This document shows, piece after piece, positions 43,477 through 53,073 of a DNA stretch of 64,000 nt (position 1 is the stretch's first letter; each line of letters starts with the position of its first letter). The stretch is from Microlunatus soli (GTDB lineage Bacteria; Actinomycetota; Actinomycetes; Propionibacteriales; Propionibacteriaceae): positions 5,642,001-5,706,000 of the forward strand of contig NZ_LT629772.1 of NCBI RefSeq assembly GCF_900105385.1. The letters are read 5' to 3'. A program made the translations under genes and the position numbers. The notes under the pieces were generated by a model, which was not told the DNA's origin, did no database searches, and saw nothing but the letters and a program-made list of their open reading frames with translations.

Positions 43477-46137
43477 ATGGCGACCCGCGCGTCTTCCCCA
43501 GCGCGGACTCGTACCTCCAGCTCCGCGTCCGCGCGGGGCGGGTCGACTTCGCGCTCGCCCGGAAGCAAGAAACCCACCAGCCGTAAGTCGGCGACCCCTC
43601 GTAAGGGTTCCTCCCCGCGGAATCAGCCGCGCAAGCAGCGGCCGGACCGCCCGTCCGCGGGTGCAGTGATCGGACGTGGCCTGCGCGGCGCCTGGATGGG
43701 GGTCGCCCATGCCGTCGGAGGCGGTGCCCGCAAGGTCGGCACCGGCCGCGACGAGATCGATCCCGCGCTGCGCCGCGACGGTGCCGGGCTGCTGATGATC
43801 GCGATGGCGATCGTGGTCGCCGCCCAGTTCTGGTGGGGCTTGCCGAACCCGGTCGGCAACTGGGTGCAGGTCGGCGTCACGAGCGTGATCGGAACGCTGG
43901 CCTACGCTTCGCCGATCCTGCTGGCCGCGATGGCCTGGCGGACCTTGCGACATCCCGATCACAACGGCCCCGGCGGACGCCAGTTCGTCGGCTGGAGTGC
44001 TGCGCTGCTCGGTCTGCTCGGATTGATCAACCTGGCGCAGGGGCTGCCCCGGCCGAACGACCCGGAGAAGCTGCGGGCCGCCGGCGGCGTCCTCGGGTTC
44101 ATCTCCTCCTCGCTGTTGCACGACCTGCTGAAGACCAACTTCGTCGTGGTGCCGCTGCTGGTGCTGCTGATGATGTTCGGCGTGGTGGTGATCATCGGTA
44201 TTCCGCTGCACGAGATGCCGTCGCGGTTCGCCGACCTGCGTGATCGGATGATGCCGGGACGGGTGATCGACGGCGAGGTCGTGGAGGAGCCGGAGTACGA
44301 CACCGACCAGGCCTACGACACCCCGATGATCACCGACGGACGCAAGTCCCGTCGGAAGAAGAAGGACAAGGACGAGCAGCCGCAGGCGATCGGCGACCGG
44401 GTCGACCTGGTCGAGGACACCGGGAGCCAGGACACGCCGGAGCAGACCGGCGACGGCGGGACCGACGTCGAGCCCTTGACCGACGACGATGCGCGGACAG
44501 CGGATCAGGAGCAGCCGCAGACGCCGGAACCGGTCGTCGCCGATCGTGGCCCGGTGACCGCCGGGCTGCCGCCGGGCTTCCACGTCCGCGGCGAAGAGGA
44601 CGACGACGCCGAGCTGGAACCGCCGCAGCACACGCCGCCGCCGCAACGGGTGGAGCAACTGCAGCTCTCCGGCGATGTCCAGTACCTGTTGCCGGATTCC
44701 GCAGAGCTCAAGCAGGGAACGGTTCCGCGAGCTCGGACCGAGGCCTCCGACGGAGTCGTCGGACGGCTGACCGGCGTCTTCGAACAGTTCAACATCGACG
44801 CCCAGGTCACCGGCTACAGCCGGGGACCGACCGTGACCCGCTACGAGGTCGAGCTCGGCCCGGCGGTCAAGGTGGAGAAGGTCACTGCGCTGAGCAAGAA
44901 CATCGCCTACGCGGTGGCCTCGAACGAGGTCCGGATCCTGTCCCCGATCCCGGGCAAGTCCGCGATCGGCATCGAGATCCCCAACACCGACAAGGAGATC
45001 GTCTCCCTCGGTGACGTGCTGCGGTCCAACACCGCGCGCAATGATCAACATCCGATGACCGTCGGGATGGGCAAGGACGTCGAGGGCGGCTTCGTGATCG
45101 CCAACATGTCCAAGATGCCGCACCTGTTGGTGGCCGGTGCGACCGGCGCCGGCAAGTCGGTCTTCATGAACTCCTTGATCACCTCGATCCTGATGCGGGC
45201 GACACCCGACGAGGTCCGGATGCTGCTGGTCGACCCGAAGCGGGTGGAGTTGTCGATCTACGAGGGCATCCCGCATCTGGTGACCCCGATCATCACCGCG
45301 CCGAAGAAGGCCGCCGAAGCGTTGCAGTGGGTGGTCCGCGAGATGGACATGCGCTACGACGACCTGGCGCACTTCGGGTTCCGGCATGTGAACGACTTCA
45401 ACAAGGCGGTCCGGGCCGGGACGGTGACGCCACCGGAGGGCTCGGAGCGCAAGCTGGAGCCGTACCCGTACCTGCTGGTGATCGTCGACGAGCTGGCCGA
45501 TCTGATGATGGTCGCGCCCCGCGACGTCGAGGATTCGATCGTACGGATCACCCAGCTCGCCCGAGCTGCCGGCATCCACCTGGTGCTGGCCACCCAGCGG
45601 CCGAGTACCGACGTGGTGACCGGTCTGATCAAGGCCAACGTGCCGAGCCGGCTGGCGTTCGCCACGTCGTCGATGACCGACTCCCGGGTGATCCTGGACT
45701 CCCCGGGTGCGGAGAAACTCGTCGGCCAGGGCGATGCGCTGTTCCTGCCGATGGGAGCCGGCAAACCGGTCCGGATCCAGGGCGCCTGGGTCGGCGAGTC
45801 GGAGATCCGCAAGGTCGTCTCGCACGTCACCGAGCAGCTGAAACCGCAGTATCGCGAGGATGTCGTCCAGGCACCGGCGGCCAAGAAGGTCGCCGAGGAC
45901 ATCGGGGACGATCTCGAACTGGTGCTGCAGGCTGTCGAACTGGTGGTCACCCTGCAGCTCGGCTCGACGTCGATGCTGCAGCGCAAGTTGCGGGTCGGCT
46001 TCGCCAAGGCCGGTCGACTGATGGACATCCTGGAGACCCGCGGCATCGTCGGTCCGTCGGAGGGCTCCAAGCCACGTGACGTGCTGGTCAAGCCCGATGA
46101 TCTGGACGCGGTGCTGGAGAACCTCCGAGCCGGCTGA
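43477..46137 (+). CDS. ftsK: DNA translocase FtsK/SpoIIIE
   Basis: FtsK pumps chromosome ends through the closing septum and aids dimer resolution. The 886-residue protein has a basic, disordered start (1-65), four membrane segments (about 100-250), an acidic linker, a RecA-like motor with Walker [10 protein letters not shown] (about 555) and Walker [12 protein letters not shown] (about 670), and a C-terminal winged-helix gamma domain ([18 protein letters not shown]). The start ATG is one of few choices in this frame. Confidence 0.96.
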   Translation: MATRASSPARTRTSSSASARGGSTSRSPGSKKPTSRKSATPRKGSSPRNQPRKQRPDRPSAGAVIGRGLRGAWMGVAHAVGGGARKVGTGRDEIDPALRRDGAGLLMIAMAIVVAAQFWWGLPNPVGNWVQVGVTSVIGTLAYASPILLAAMAWRTLRHPDHNGPGGRQFVGWSAALLGLLGLINLAQGLPRPNDPEKLRAAGGVLGFISSSLLHDLLKTNFVVVPLLVLLMMFGVVVIIGIPLHEMPSRFADLRDRMMPGRVIDGEVVEEPEYDTDQAYDTPMITDGRKSRRKKKDKDEQPQAIGDRVDLVEDTGSQDTPEQTGDGGTDVEPLTDDDARTADQEQPQTPEPVVADRGPVTAGLPPGFHVRGEEDDDAELEPPQHTPPPQRVEQLQLSGDVQYLLPDSAELKQGTVPRARTEASDGVVGRLTGVFEQFNIDAQVTGYSRGPTVTRYEVELGPAVKVEKVTALSKNIAYAVASNEVRILSPIPGKSAIGIEIPNTDKEIVSLGDVLRSNTARNDQHPMTVGMGKDVEGGFVIANMSKMPHLLVAGATGAGKSVFMNSLITSILMRATPDEVRMLLVDPKRVELSIYEGIPHLVTPIITAPKKAAEALQWVVREMDMRYDDLAHFGFRHVNDFNKAVRAGTVTPPEGSERKLEPYPYLLVIVDELADLMMVAPRDVEDSIVRITQLARAAGIHLVLATQRPSTDVVTGLIKANVPSRLAFATSSMTDSRVILDSPGAEKLVGQGDALFLPMGAGKPVRIQGAWVGESEIRKVVSHVTEQLKPQYREDVVQAPAAKKVAEDIGDDLELVLQAVELVVTLQLGSTSMLQRKLRVGFAKAGRLMDILETRGIVGPSEGSKPRDVLVKPDDLDAVLENLRAG

Positions 46138-46171
46138 TCACACTTCACCGACGACTCGGCCGACGGACCGG

Positions 46172-46190
46172 GCCGGGACGCGATCCCGGC
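46172..46190. terminator. Bidirectional terminator after ftsK
   Basis: GCCGGGA (46172-46178) pairs with TCCCGGC (46184-46190), and flanking GACC/GGTC can extend the stem. It lies between converging ftsK and the MFS gene, whose stop codon follows at 46191. Confidence 0.7.
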
Positions 46191-47447
46191 TCAGGTCAGT
46201 TCGGTGCCCTTGCGTTCGGGGATCAGGAACATCGCCAGGAACGCCAGCACATAGATGCTGGACAACAGCGCGAGGGCGAAGCCGAAGCCGTTGGCGCTGG
46301 CCACCAGGGCGATCAGGAACGGCGCGAAGCCGCCGATCCCGCGGCCGACGTTGAACAGCACGTTCTGCGCGGTCGCCCTGGCCCGGGTCGGATACAACTC
46401 GGCCATCAGGGCGCCGTAGCCGCCGAGCATCCCGTTGGCGAACAGGCCCATCACGAAGCCGCCGATCAGGATCGCGGTCGGATCGTGCAACTGGCTGTAG
46501 ATCAGCACCGACGCCGCGGCGCCGAGCTGGAAGATCCGGAACGTCGGTCGACGGCCGACCCGGTCGGCCAGCTGCCCGAAGGTGATGATCCCGGTCATCA
46601 TGCCGAGCACGGTGACCGCGGTCCACAACGCCGACGACGTCAGGTCCAGGCCGACGTTCTTGGCCAGGTAGGTGGGCAGCCAGCTGATGATGCCGAAGTA
46701 GCCGAAATTCTGCACCGAGGTCAAGATGATCATCGCCACCGTGTAGCCCACGGTGGCTCGGTCGGCGACCAGATAACTCAGTCTCAGCCGCTGCCGGCCG
46801 ACCGGGCCGTCCTGCTGACGCTGCAGGAAGGTCGGCGACTCCGGCAGCTGCTTGCGGATGATGATCGCCGCCACCGCGGGGAGCACGCCGACGACGAAGA
46901 GTCCGCGCCAGCCGAACACGGCGATGATCGGCGCCGACACCAGAGCAGCGGCCAGAACACCGCACTGGAAGCCGATCCCGACCCAGGAAGTGGCCCGGGC
47001 CCGGAGCCGCGCCGAGGTCGCCTCGGCGGCCAGCGTCATGCCGATCCCGAATTCACCACCGATCCCGATGCCGGCGACGAAACGGTACGCCGCCAGGTCG
47101 TAGTAACCCTGGGCGAGCGCCGACAGACCGGTGAAGACGGCGAAGAAGATCACCGAGTAGGTCAGCATCCGGACCCGGCCATAGCGGTCGCTGAGGATGC
47201 CGAACACGATGCCGCCGAGCACCGCACCCAGCAAGGTCACCGTGGTCAGGCTGCCGGCCTGCGGGTCGGACAGACCGAGCGAGCTGATGATGCCACCGAG
47301 CGCGAAACTCAAGATCAACAGGTCGAAGCCGTCCAGCCCGTAGCCGACGGCGGCAGCCAGCACCGCGCCCCGACCGTAGCGGGTCCAGCCCGTCGCCGTG
47401 CTCGGCGCATCGTCGACGAGCCCCTCCGGCATACCCTCAGCACTCAT
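46191..47447 (-). CDS. MFS transporter, sugar/aromatic-acid:H+ symporter type
   Basis: The 418-residue protein has twelve predicted membrane segments, the loop motif GILSDRYGRVRM after TM2 and its echo GQLADRVGRRPT in the second half, and GGEFGIGMTLAAE in TM4. These fit the aromatic acid/sugar branch of the major facilitator superfamily. The ATG at 47447 is preceded by GAGGGAG, which decides against an upstream TTG. The substrate is not evident from neighbours. Confidence 0.9.
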   Translation of the reverse strand: MSAEGMPEGLVDDAPSTATGWTRYGRGAVLAAAVGYGLDGFDLLILSFALGGIISSLGLSDPQAGSLTTVTLLGAVLGGIVFGILSDRYGRVRMLTYSVIFFAVFTGLSALAQGYYDLAAYRFVAGIGIGGEFGIGMTLAAEATSARLRARATSWVGIGFQCGVLAAALVSAPIIAVFGWRGLFVVGVLPAVAAIIIRKQLPESPTFLQRQQDGPVGRQRLRLSYLVADRATVGYTVAMIILTSVQNFGYFGIISWLPTYLAKNVGLDLTSSALWTAVTVLGMMTGIITFGQLADRVGRRPTFRIFQLGAAASVLIYSQLHDPTAILIGGFVMGLFANGMLGGYGALMAELYPTRARATAQNVLFNVGRGIGGFAPFLIALVASANGFGFALALLSSIYVLAFLAMFLIPERKGTELT

Positions 47448-47524
47448 CGGCCAACTCCCTCTCAAAAGCCCCGGGAGATCCTGCTACACGATCTCGTCGT
47501 GTGCCAAGCTGAACCAAGCCGGAC

Positions 47525-49306
47525 TCAGCGGTAGCCGCGGGCCTGCAGGTCGTAGAGCTCGGCGTAATGGCTGCCCCGGGAGTACAACTCGGCATGGGTC
47601 CCGATCTCGGCCACCGAGCCGTCCCGGAGAACGATCACCAGGTCGGCCGCCGCGACCGTGGAGAAGCGGTGGGTGACCAGCAGTGTGACGCCACCATGAC
47701 CGCCGGTCCGGCGAGCCGCCTCGGCGTACCGTTCGAACAGCGCGTGCTCGGTGCCGGCGTCCAGCGCGGCCGTCGGCTCGTCCAACACCAGCAGCAGCGG
47801 GGAATCGCGCATCATGCCGCGGGCGATGGCCAGTCGCTGCCATTGGCCTCCGGACAGCTCCACGCCGTCCGGCCAGGTGGTGCCCAGTTGGGTGTCCAGA
47901 CCTGATGGCAGCGCCGTCAGGACGTCGGTGGCCGCAGCCTCGTCGAGGGCGTCCCGGACGGCCGGCCGGTCGTCAAGATCGTCCAGATTGCCGACACCGA
48001 TCGACTGTTGGGCGCTGAATTCCAGCCGGGCGTAGTCCTGGAAGGCGCCCGACATTCGTGATCGCCACTGCGCGATGTCGAACTGTTCAAGATCAACACC
48101 GTCGACCAGCACCGAACCCGTGGTCGGTCTGAGCATCCCGGTCAGCAGCCCGATCAGGGTGGACTTGCCGGCGCCGTTCTCGCCGACCACGGCGACCACC
48201 GCACCGGCAGGCAGTTCGAGGTCGACGTCAGTCAGGGTGGGGGAGTCCGCACCGGGATAGGTGTAGCCGAGACCGACGGTGCTGATCCCCGTGCTGAGCC
48301 GATCCGGTGGTGTCGTCGTGCCGCGCTGTCGTGCGGCCTGGGCGGCGGTGTAATCGCGCAACCACAGGAACCGTCCGCCGTCGTCACTGACCCGGACCAG
48401 CATCCGGATCGACCACTGCAGCGACTCGCTGATCATCTGCAGCCGGGTGATCAGCGTGGCGGCGAGGACGAAGTCGGCGATGGACACCTGACCGCGGATG
48501 GTGTCGATCAACATCCAGCCCAGCACGATGACCGCGACGACGAAGAAGATCACGTTGCCGGCACTTTCCAGCAGGCCCTGCCGGCGGGCCAGGCCGACCC
48601 GCCGGTCCAGCCATCCCCGGGTCGCGGTCGCGGTCGCGTCCCGTAGCCAGTTCTGCAGGCCGAAGACCCGGACCTCGGCACCCGGTCCGGGCTCGGTCGC
48701 CAATCCCAGCAGATGCTTGACGTGGCGGCTGGGCTGGGCCGCGGCGTCGTCGGTCGCGGTCTGCCACCGGGTGGTCCAGCGGGTGCTGAGCACCACCGGC
48801 AGTCCGGCCAGCACGACCAGCAACATCCTCGGATCGGCGGTCAGCGCCAACACCAGGGTGCCGACGCCGGTGACGGCGGCGCGCAAGGCGTTCAACACGC
48901 CGTTGAAGGCGAAGCCGAGTTGGCCCTGATGATCACGCAGCGTCTGTGCACGGTCCTGATACTCCGCGCTCTGCAGATGATCCAGCGTGGCGATCGAGGA
49001 GGTCAGCCGAGAGATCTCGGTGTCGAACCAGAAGCCGACCCGTTCGTACTGGGATACCCGGGCGTTGTTGCCGATGATCATCAGCACCACCACCACGGTC
49101 AGCGATCCGACCAGGCAGCAGACCGCCCGCAACACCAGCGCAGGGTCGCGTTCGATCGCGCCGGTGATCAACCAGGCGATGAAGAGCGGCTGCAGCAGCC
49201 CGGCCGCATTGCTGAGCGTCTCGAGCAGGCAGACCGCACTCTGCCAGGGACTGACCCGGATCGACGCCGCGATCACCAGCCAGACGGATCTGATCATGGT
49301 CAGCAT
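47525..49306 (-). CDS. ABC exporter half-transporter (ATP-binding and permease), second subunit
   Basis: A 593-residue protein with an N-terminal six-helix exporter domain and a C-terminal ATPase: Walker A GENGAGKST, signature LSGGQWQRLAIARG, Walker B LLVLDEPTAALD and a switch-histidine segment VTHRFSTVAAAD. The start overlaps the end of the upstream subunit gene by seven bases, with GAGGAA before the ATG, so the two likely form a heterodimeric exporter. Substrate unknown; the type is common for peptides and drugs. Confidence 0.93.
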   Translation of the reverse strand: MLTMIRSVWLVIAASIRVSPWQSAVCLLETLSNAAGLLQPLFIAWLITGAIERDPALVLRAVCCLVGSLTVVVVLMIIGNNARVSQYERVGFWFDTEISRLTSSIATLDHLQSAEYQDRAQTLRDHQGQLGFAFNGVLNALRAAVTGVGTLVLALTADPRMLLVVLAGLPVVLSTRWTTRWQTATDDAAAQPSRHVKHLLGLATEPGPGAEVRVFGLQNWLRDATATATRGWLDRRVGLARRQGLLESAGNVIFFVVAVIVLGWMLIDTIRGQVSIADFVLAATLITRLQMISESLQWSIRMLVRVSDDGGRFLWLRDYTAAQAARQRGTTTPPDRLSTGISTVGLGYTYPGADSPTLTDVDLELPAGAVVAVVGENGAGKSTLIGLLTGMLRPTTGSVLVDGVDLEQFDIAQWRSRMSGAFQDYARLEFSAQQSIGVGNLDDLDDRPAVRDALDEAAATDVLTALPSGLDTQLGTTWPDGVELSGGQWQRLAIARGMMRDSPLLLVLDEPTAALDAGTEHALFERYAEAARRTGGHGGVTLLVTHRFSTVAAADLVIVLRDGSVAEIGTHAELYSRGSHYAELYDLQARGYR

Positions 49307-51231
49307 GGGAGTTCCTCATTGTCGGTCGCATCGGCCCCGGAGGCCGCCACGAATCGGCTGGCCTGCAGGGTGAACATGTCGGCGTAGCGACCGCCGCGCT
49401 CGAGCAGTTGATCATGGCTGCCGTCCTCGACGATCCGGCCGTTGTCGATCACCACGATCCGGTCGGCATGGCGGACCGAGCTGAGTCGGTGACTGACCAG
49501 CACCGTGGTCATCCCTCGGGTGACCTCCAGGAACCGGTCGAAGAGGTGCGCCTCGGCACGAACGTCGAGTGCTGCCGTCGGCTCGTCCAACACCAGCACG
49601 CCGGAGCCGCCGGCGATCGCCGCCAGGGCTCGGGCGAGCGCGACCCGCTGCCACTGGCCACCGGAAAGGTCGGTGCCGCCGCGATACTCCCCGGACAACA
49701 CCGTGTCCCAATTGCCGCCCAGTCGGTCCAGGATGTCGTCGCCGGCGGCATCATGCAGCGAGCGGCTGACCACGGCCTCGGTATCGGGTGCTCCACGCGC
49801 ACCGAGGGCGACATTCTCCTTCAGCGACAGCTGATAGCGGACGAAGTCCTGGAAGATCACCGCCACCCGTTCTCGGGCGCGCCGGTCGGCGGCCGGCGCG
49901 GCGTCGTCGATCCGGATGCTGCCGGCATCGGGACGGTACAGCCCGCAGAGCAGCTTGATCAGGGTCGACTTGCCGGCACCGTTGACACCGACGATGGCGA
50001 TCGACTGCCCGGCGGGCACCTCCAGGTCCAGGCCGGAGAAGATCGGCGTCTGTCGGCTCGGGTAGCCGAAGTGGAGATCTTCGATCCGGATCCGAGCCGG
50101 CCTCGTCGGCTGATCATCGGCCACCGGTGCTGGCCGCGGCGTCGGGTCCGGGGCCGGCGACAGGCCGGGCAGTCCGACCTCGATCCGGGCCCGACGAAGT
50201 CGGTCGGTGGTGGCGATCGCCTGGGTGCAGAGCACCTGCTCGTCGCCGAGCATGCCGATGGCCTGTAGGCCCATCGAGGCACCGACCAGAGCAGTTGCTG
50301 TGCCTGCTGGGACGATCCCGGTCCAGGTCTCCCAGCCGAGCACGCCGTAGAACGCGACGGCGCACAGCAACATCACCACCGTCGTGGCGATCACCGGCCG
50401 GATGGTCCGGTTGCGGCGTCGCCAGACGTCGACCATCGCCTGCTGCCAGAGCCGGCCGTAGCGTTCGATCATCCACTGCGGCAGGCCGAACAGTCGGATC
50501 TCCTTTGCTGCGTTGCCTTTCATCAAGACGTCGAACAGGTAACTGGCTCGGCGGCGCTGCATCGGTGGTTCGAGTGCCATGTCGGCGAAGATCGCCAGCA
50601 GCCAGGCCGTCAACGCGCGACCGGTGGTGAGATAGCCGATCGCCAGCAGGACCGCGGCCCACCAGTGCCAGTCGGCGATGACGGCGAACGCGCCGATACC
50701 ACTCAGCCTCGTCTGCAGCACCGTCCAGGTTGCGCCGATGCCTTCCAGATAGGTCCATTCGCCGATCGCCTGCACCATCCGATGCAGTCGTCGTGCTGCG
50801 GTCGGATCCTCCAACTGCTCGATCCCGTCCGGGGCGCTGGCGAACTCGCTGGTCAACGCGCCGACCCGGGCCACCGCGGCGGACATGATGTGCTGGCTCA
50901 GCACGCTGACCGCGGCGCCGGAGACCGGTGGGATCAGGAAGCTCACCGCAAGCCAGGCCATCCAGCGCAGCCCTTGCTCGAGGTCGCCCGATCCGTCGGC
51001 GGCTGCGGTGGCAGCTCCGACCACCTTGCCCAACAGCACGATCCCGGCGGTGGACGCCGCTGCACCGACCAGGGTCAGCGACAGCGCGGCGATCACCGCC
51101 GCTGGAGCCGACCGCCAGACGAGCTCGGCATGACCGAGATAGGAGCGACCGACGCCGACCGTGGTAGCGACCCACCGTCGGAACCGACCGGCCGGGGCGC
51201 GCTCCGCTGCGGCGAGAGTGGAGGAGGTCAT
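49300..51231 (-). CDS. ABC exporter half-transporter (ATP-binding and permease), first subunit
   Basis: A 643-residue exporter half with Walker A GVNGAGKST, signature LSGGQWQRVALARA, Walker B VLVLDEPTAALD and SHRLSSVRHADR. The permease part carries six membrane segments. ATG 51231 is favoured because the sequence before it is an operator-like, AT-richer stretch; no ribosome site is visible, so GTG 51261 is not excluded. It is the first gene of the exporter operon. Confidence 0.92.
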   Translation of the reverse strand: MTSSTLAAAERAPAGRFRRWVATTVGVGRSYLGHAELVWRSAPAAVIAALSLTLVGAAASTAGIVLLGKVVGAATAAADGSGDLEQGLRWMAWLAVSFLIPPVSGAAVSVLSQHIMSAAVARVGALTSEFASAPDGIEQLEDPTAARRLHRMVQAIGEWTYLEGIGATWTVLQTRLSGIGAFAVIADWHWWAAVLLAIGYLTTGRALTAWLLAIFADMALEPPMQRRRASYLFDVLMKGNAAKEIRLFGLPQWMIERYGRLWQQAMVDVWRRRNRTIRPVIATTVVMLLCAVAFYGVLGWETWTGIVPAGTATALVGASMGLQAIGMLGDEQVLCTQAIATTDRLRRARIEVGLPGLSPAPDPTPRPAPVADDQPTRPARIRIEDLHFGYPSRQTPIFSGLDLEVPAGQSIAIVGVNGAGKSTLIKLLCGLYRPDAGSIRIDDAAPAADRRARERVAVIFQDFVRYQLSLKENVALGARGAPDTEAVVSRSLHDAAGDDILDRLGGNWDTVLSGEYRGGTDLSGGQWQRVALARALAAIAGGSGVLVLDEPTAALDVRAEAHLFDRFLEVTRGMTTVLVSHRLSSVRHADRIVVIDNGRIVEDGSHDQLLERGGRYADMFTLQASRFVAASGADATDNEELPC

Positions 51232-51259
51232 GGCGTCATCGTGGCACCATGATGACGCC

Positions 51260-51304
51260 ACGTCAATACTGAATTGACGTCAGAATTGAGTCACATGACG
51301 TCAT
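51260..51304. promoter_or_regulatory. Clustered palindromes upstream of the ABC exporter operon
   Basis: ACGTCAAT (51260-51267) and ATTGACGT (51273-51280) form a perfect inverted repeat around ACTGA. The palindrome ATGACGTCAT follows at 51295-51304, and TGACGTCA also occurs at 51275-51282. The repeated TGACGTCA core just upstream of the exporter start looks like an operator cluster. Confidence 0.55.
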
Positions 51305-51326
51305 TCCCGTCGTCGACGGGTGCTGA

Positions 51327-52373
51327 TCAGCCGATCCGGTCCATGAAGGCCACCAATTCGGCGTTGATCTCCGCCGGCCGTTCCATCGGCAGTGAATGGG
51401 AGGCGCCCGGCCAGCTCCGAATGCTGATCCCGGCGACCAGCCGACGGGCCCGTGCCACGGCCTTGTCGGGGTCACCGTTCACTGCGCTGTCGGCTGCCAT
51501 CGCGGCGTACACCGGGAAGCTGATCGACCGCAGCTGGGGGTCGCTGAACCGGCTCGGGAACGAGCGATGGGAGACGAAATGCTGATTGCCGAGGGCGACC
51601 ATCCGCGTCAACGGATCGTTCCGGTCGATCTGCTCGGTGCCGCCGATGTCGGCCAGCGCGGCGTCGCGCCACGAATCCGGCAGCAACGGAAGGGTGAAGG
51701 CCAGCGACCGGACGACGACGGAGGCGCGGATCGGTCCGAACGTCTGCACCGGGTCGAGCAGGCTCAACGAGGCGACGCGTCCCGGATATCTGATCGCGAA
51801 GTTCGTCGCGGACCAGCCGCCGAAGGAGTGGCCGACGATGTGGGCCTTCTTGATCTTGAGTCCGGCCAGGGCTTGCTCGACCCACGCGGCCTGAGCTGCG
51901 GCGGAGTCCAGCGGCACGGACTGGATCGAGCGGCCGGCGTCGCCGAGCGCGTCCAGCGCATAGACCGGGCGGTGCCGGACCAGGCCGCTGAGGTTGATCT
52001 GCCACATCGGCGTCCCCGACCCCCAGCCCGGGAGCAGCACGATCGGCGTCGTGTCGGTGTTGGTCCGACGATCCTCGACGGTCGGGCTGGCGAACAGGTA
52101 GCCGCGGACGGTGCCGAAGTCGGTCGGCACGTCGTACGCCCGGTGGGATGGCATCGCCGCCAGTGCCTCGTCGTAGGCGGACAGGTAGGCGAGCCGCCCC
52201 GCCTGGCTGCGCCAGGACCCGATACCCCCGGAATCCCGGGTGCCGATCAGGACGACATTGGCCAGCAGTGAGACGGCCAGCGCTCCGATCACCAGTCGTC
52301 GGCGATGACGGCCCGGCTCCCGGCGATGGCCGCTCGTGGTGGGATCCGGCTCGGTCAGGGGGTCTCGACTCAT
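51327..52373 (-). CDS. Membrane-anchored alpha/beta hydrolase
   Basis: The 348-residue protein has a basic N terminus, one membrane segment (about 27-45) and an alpha/beta hydrolase fold with LLPGWGSGTPMW (oxyanion region) and nucleophile Ser183 in VGHSFGGWS; SWPGASHSLPMERP near the end holds the likely catalytic His. It probably faces the outside. The ATG at 52373 is used because the open frame upstream overlaps the TetR operator and is not conserved-looking. Divergent from the TetR gene. Confidence 0.88.
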   Translation of the reverse strand: MSRDPLTEPDPTTSGHRREPGRHRRRLVIGALAVSLLANVVLIGTRDSGGIGSWRSQAGRLAYLSAYDEALAAMPSHRAYDVPTDFGTVRGYLFASPTVEDRRTNTDTTPIVLLPGWGSGTPMWQINLSGLVRHRPVYALDALGDAGRSIQSVPLDSAAAQAAWVEQALAGLKIKKAHIVGHSFGGWSATNFAIRYPGRVASLSLLDPVQTFGPIRASVVVRSLAFTLPLLPDSWRDAALADIGGTEQIDRNDPLTRMVALGNQHFVSHRSFPSRFSDPQLRSISFPVYAAMAADSAVNGDPDKAVARARRLVAGISIRSWPGASHSLPMERPAEINAELVAFMDRIG

Positions 52374-52383
52374 CGCAATACAG

Positions 52384-52422
52384 TTGCATCGCAAAGTTTG
52401 CAATGCAAGTGCATGGCATAAT
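52384..52422. promoter_or_regulatory. TetR-type operator and -10 box between hydrolase and regulator
   Basis: TTGCATCGCAAA (52384-52395) and TTTGCAATGCAA (52397-52408) form a palindrome with one mismatch around a central G. CATAAT at 52417-52422 is a -10 box; transcription would start at about the GTG at 52429, so the regulator mRNA may be leaderless. The operator covers both divergent promoters. Confidence 0.7.
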
Positions 52423-52428
52423 TTCGTC

Positions 52429-53037
52429 GTGCCCCGAGTCGTCGACCACCAGCAGCGCCGCGCCGAGATCGTCCATGCCGTCTGGCAACTGATCGCTCGG
52501 CGGGGGATTGCCGGCGTCACCCTGCGCGCCGTTGCGGCCGAGGCGGAGATCTCGATGGGGCGGGTGCAGCACTACTTCTCCTCCCGGGAGGAGTTGGTGC
52601 TGCACGGCTGCCGGATGATGTTGGACGGTGCACAGGAGGCGCTGGCCCGGAACACCGACGACCTGACGCCCTGGCAGGAACTGTGCGTACTGGTGCGGCA
52701 CAGCATTCCGCAGACGCCGGAGTTCGCCGTCGGCACGATCGTGTGGAACGCCTACATCGCGCTGGCGGTCGACTCGCCGGCGATCGCCGATCTGGTCCGA
52801 CGCGCCCATCGCGACGGCGTCGAACGCGCCCGGGACCTGCTCGTCGCCGCCCAGGCCGACGGGACGGTCCGCGACGATCTCGATCCGCGGCGGACCGGGC
52901 AGCGGCTGCTGGCCCTGTCGGAGGGGTACGGCGTCCGGGTACTGGCCGGCAGTCTGGACGCAGCAGAGGCACTCGACGTCGTCGACGCCGAGCTGCGCGG
53001 GCTGCTGGACGCCAACGGCACCTCGGCCGAGCGATGA
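52429..53037 (+). CDS. TetR/AcrR-family transcriptional regulator
   Basis: The 202-residue protein has an N-terminal helix-turn-helix (GVTLRAVAAEAEISMGRVQHYF, residues about 28-49) and a TetR_C-like ligand domain. GTG 52429 is chosen since it lies seven bases after a -10 box and gives a normal TetR N terminus (PRVVDHQQRRAEIV). It probably represses itself and the divergent hydrolase through the palindrome between them. Confidence 0.92.
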   Translation: MPRVVDHQQRRAEIVHAVWQLIARRGIAGVTLRAVAAEAEISMGRVQHYFSSREELVLHGCRMMLDGAQEALARNTDDLTPWQELCVLVRHSIPQTPEFAVGTIVWNAYIALAVDSPAIADLVRRAHRDGVERARDLLVAAQADGTVRDDLDPRRTGQRLLALSEGYGVRVLAGSLDAAEALDVVDAELRGLLDANGTSAER

Positions 53038-53073
53038 CGACCAACGGCCCCGGTGTTGACATACTGGCCAGTG

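Noticed and set aside
47525..51231. ABC exporter pair considered as part of a lanthipeptide cluster
   Set aside because: No precursor peptide, dehydratase or cyclase gene is seen nearby.
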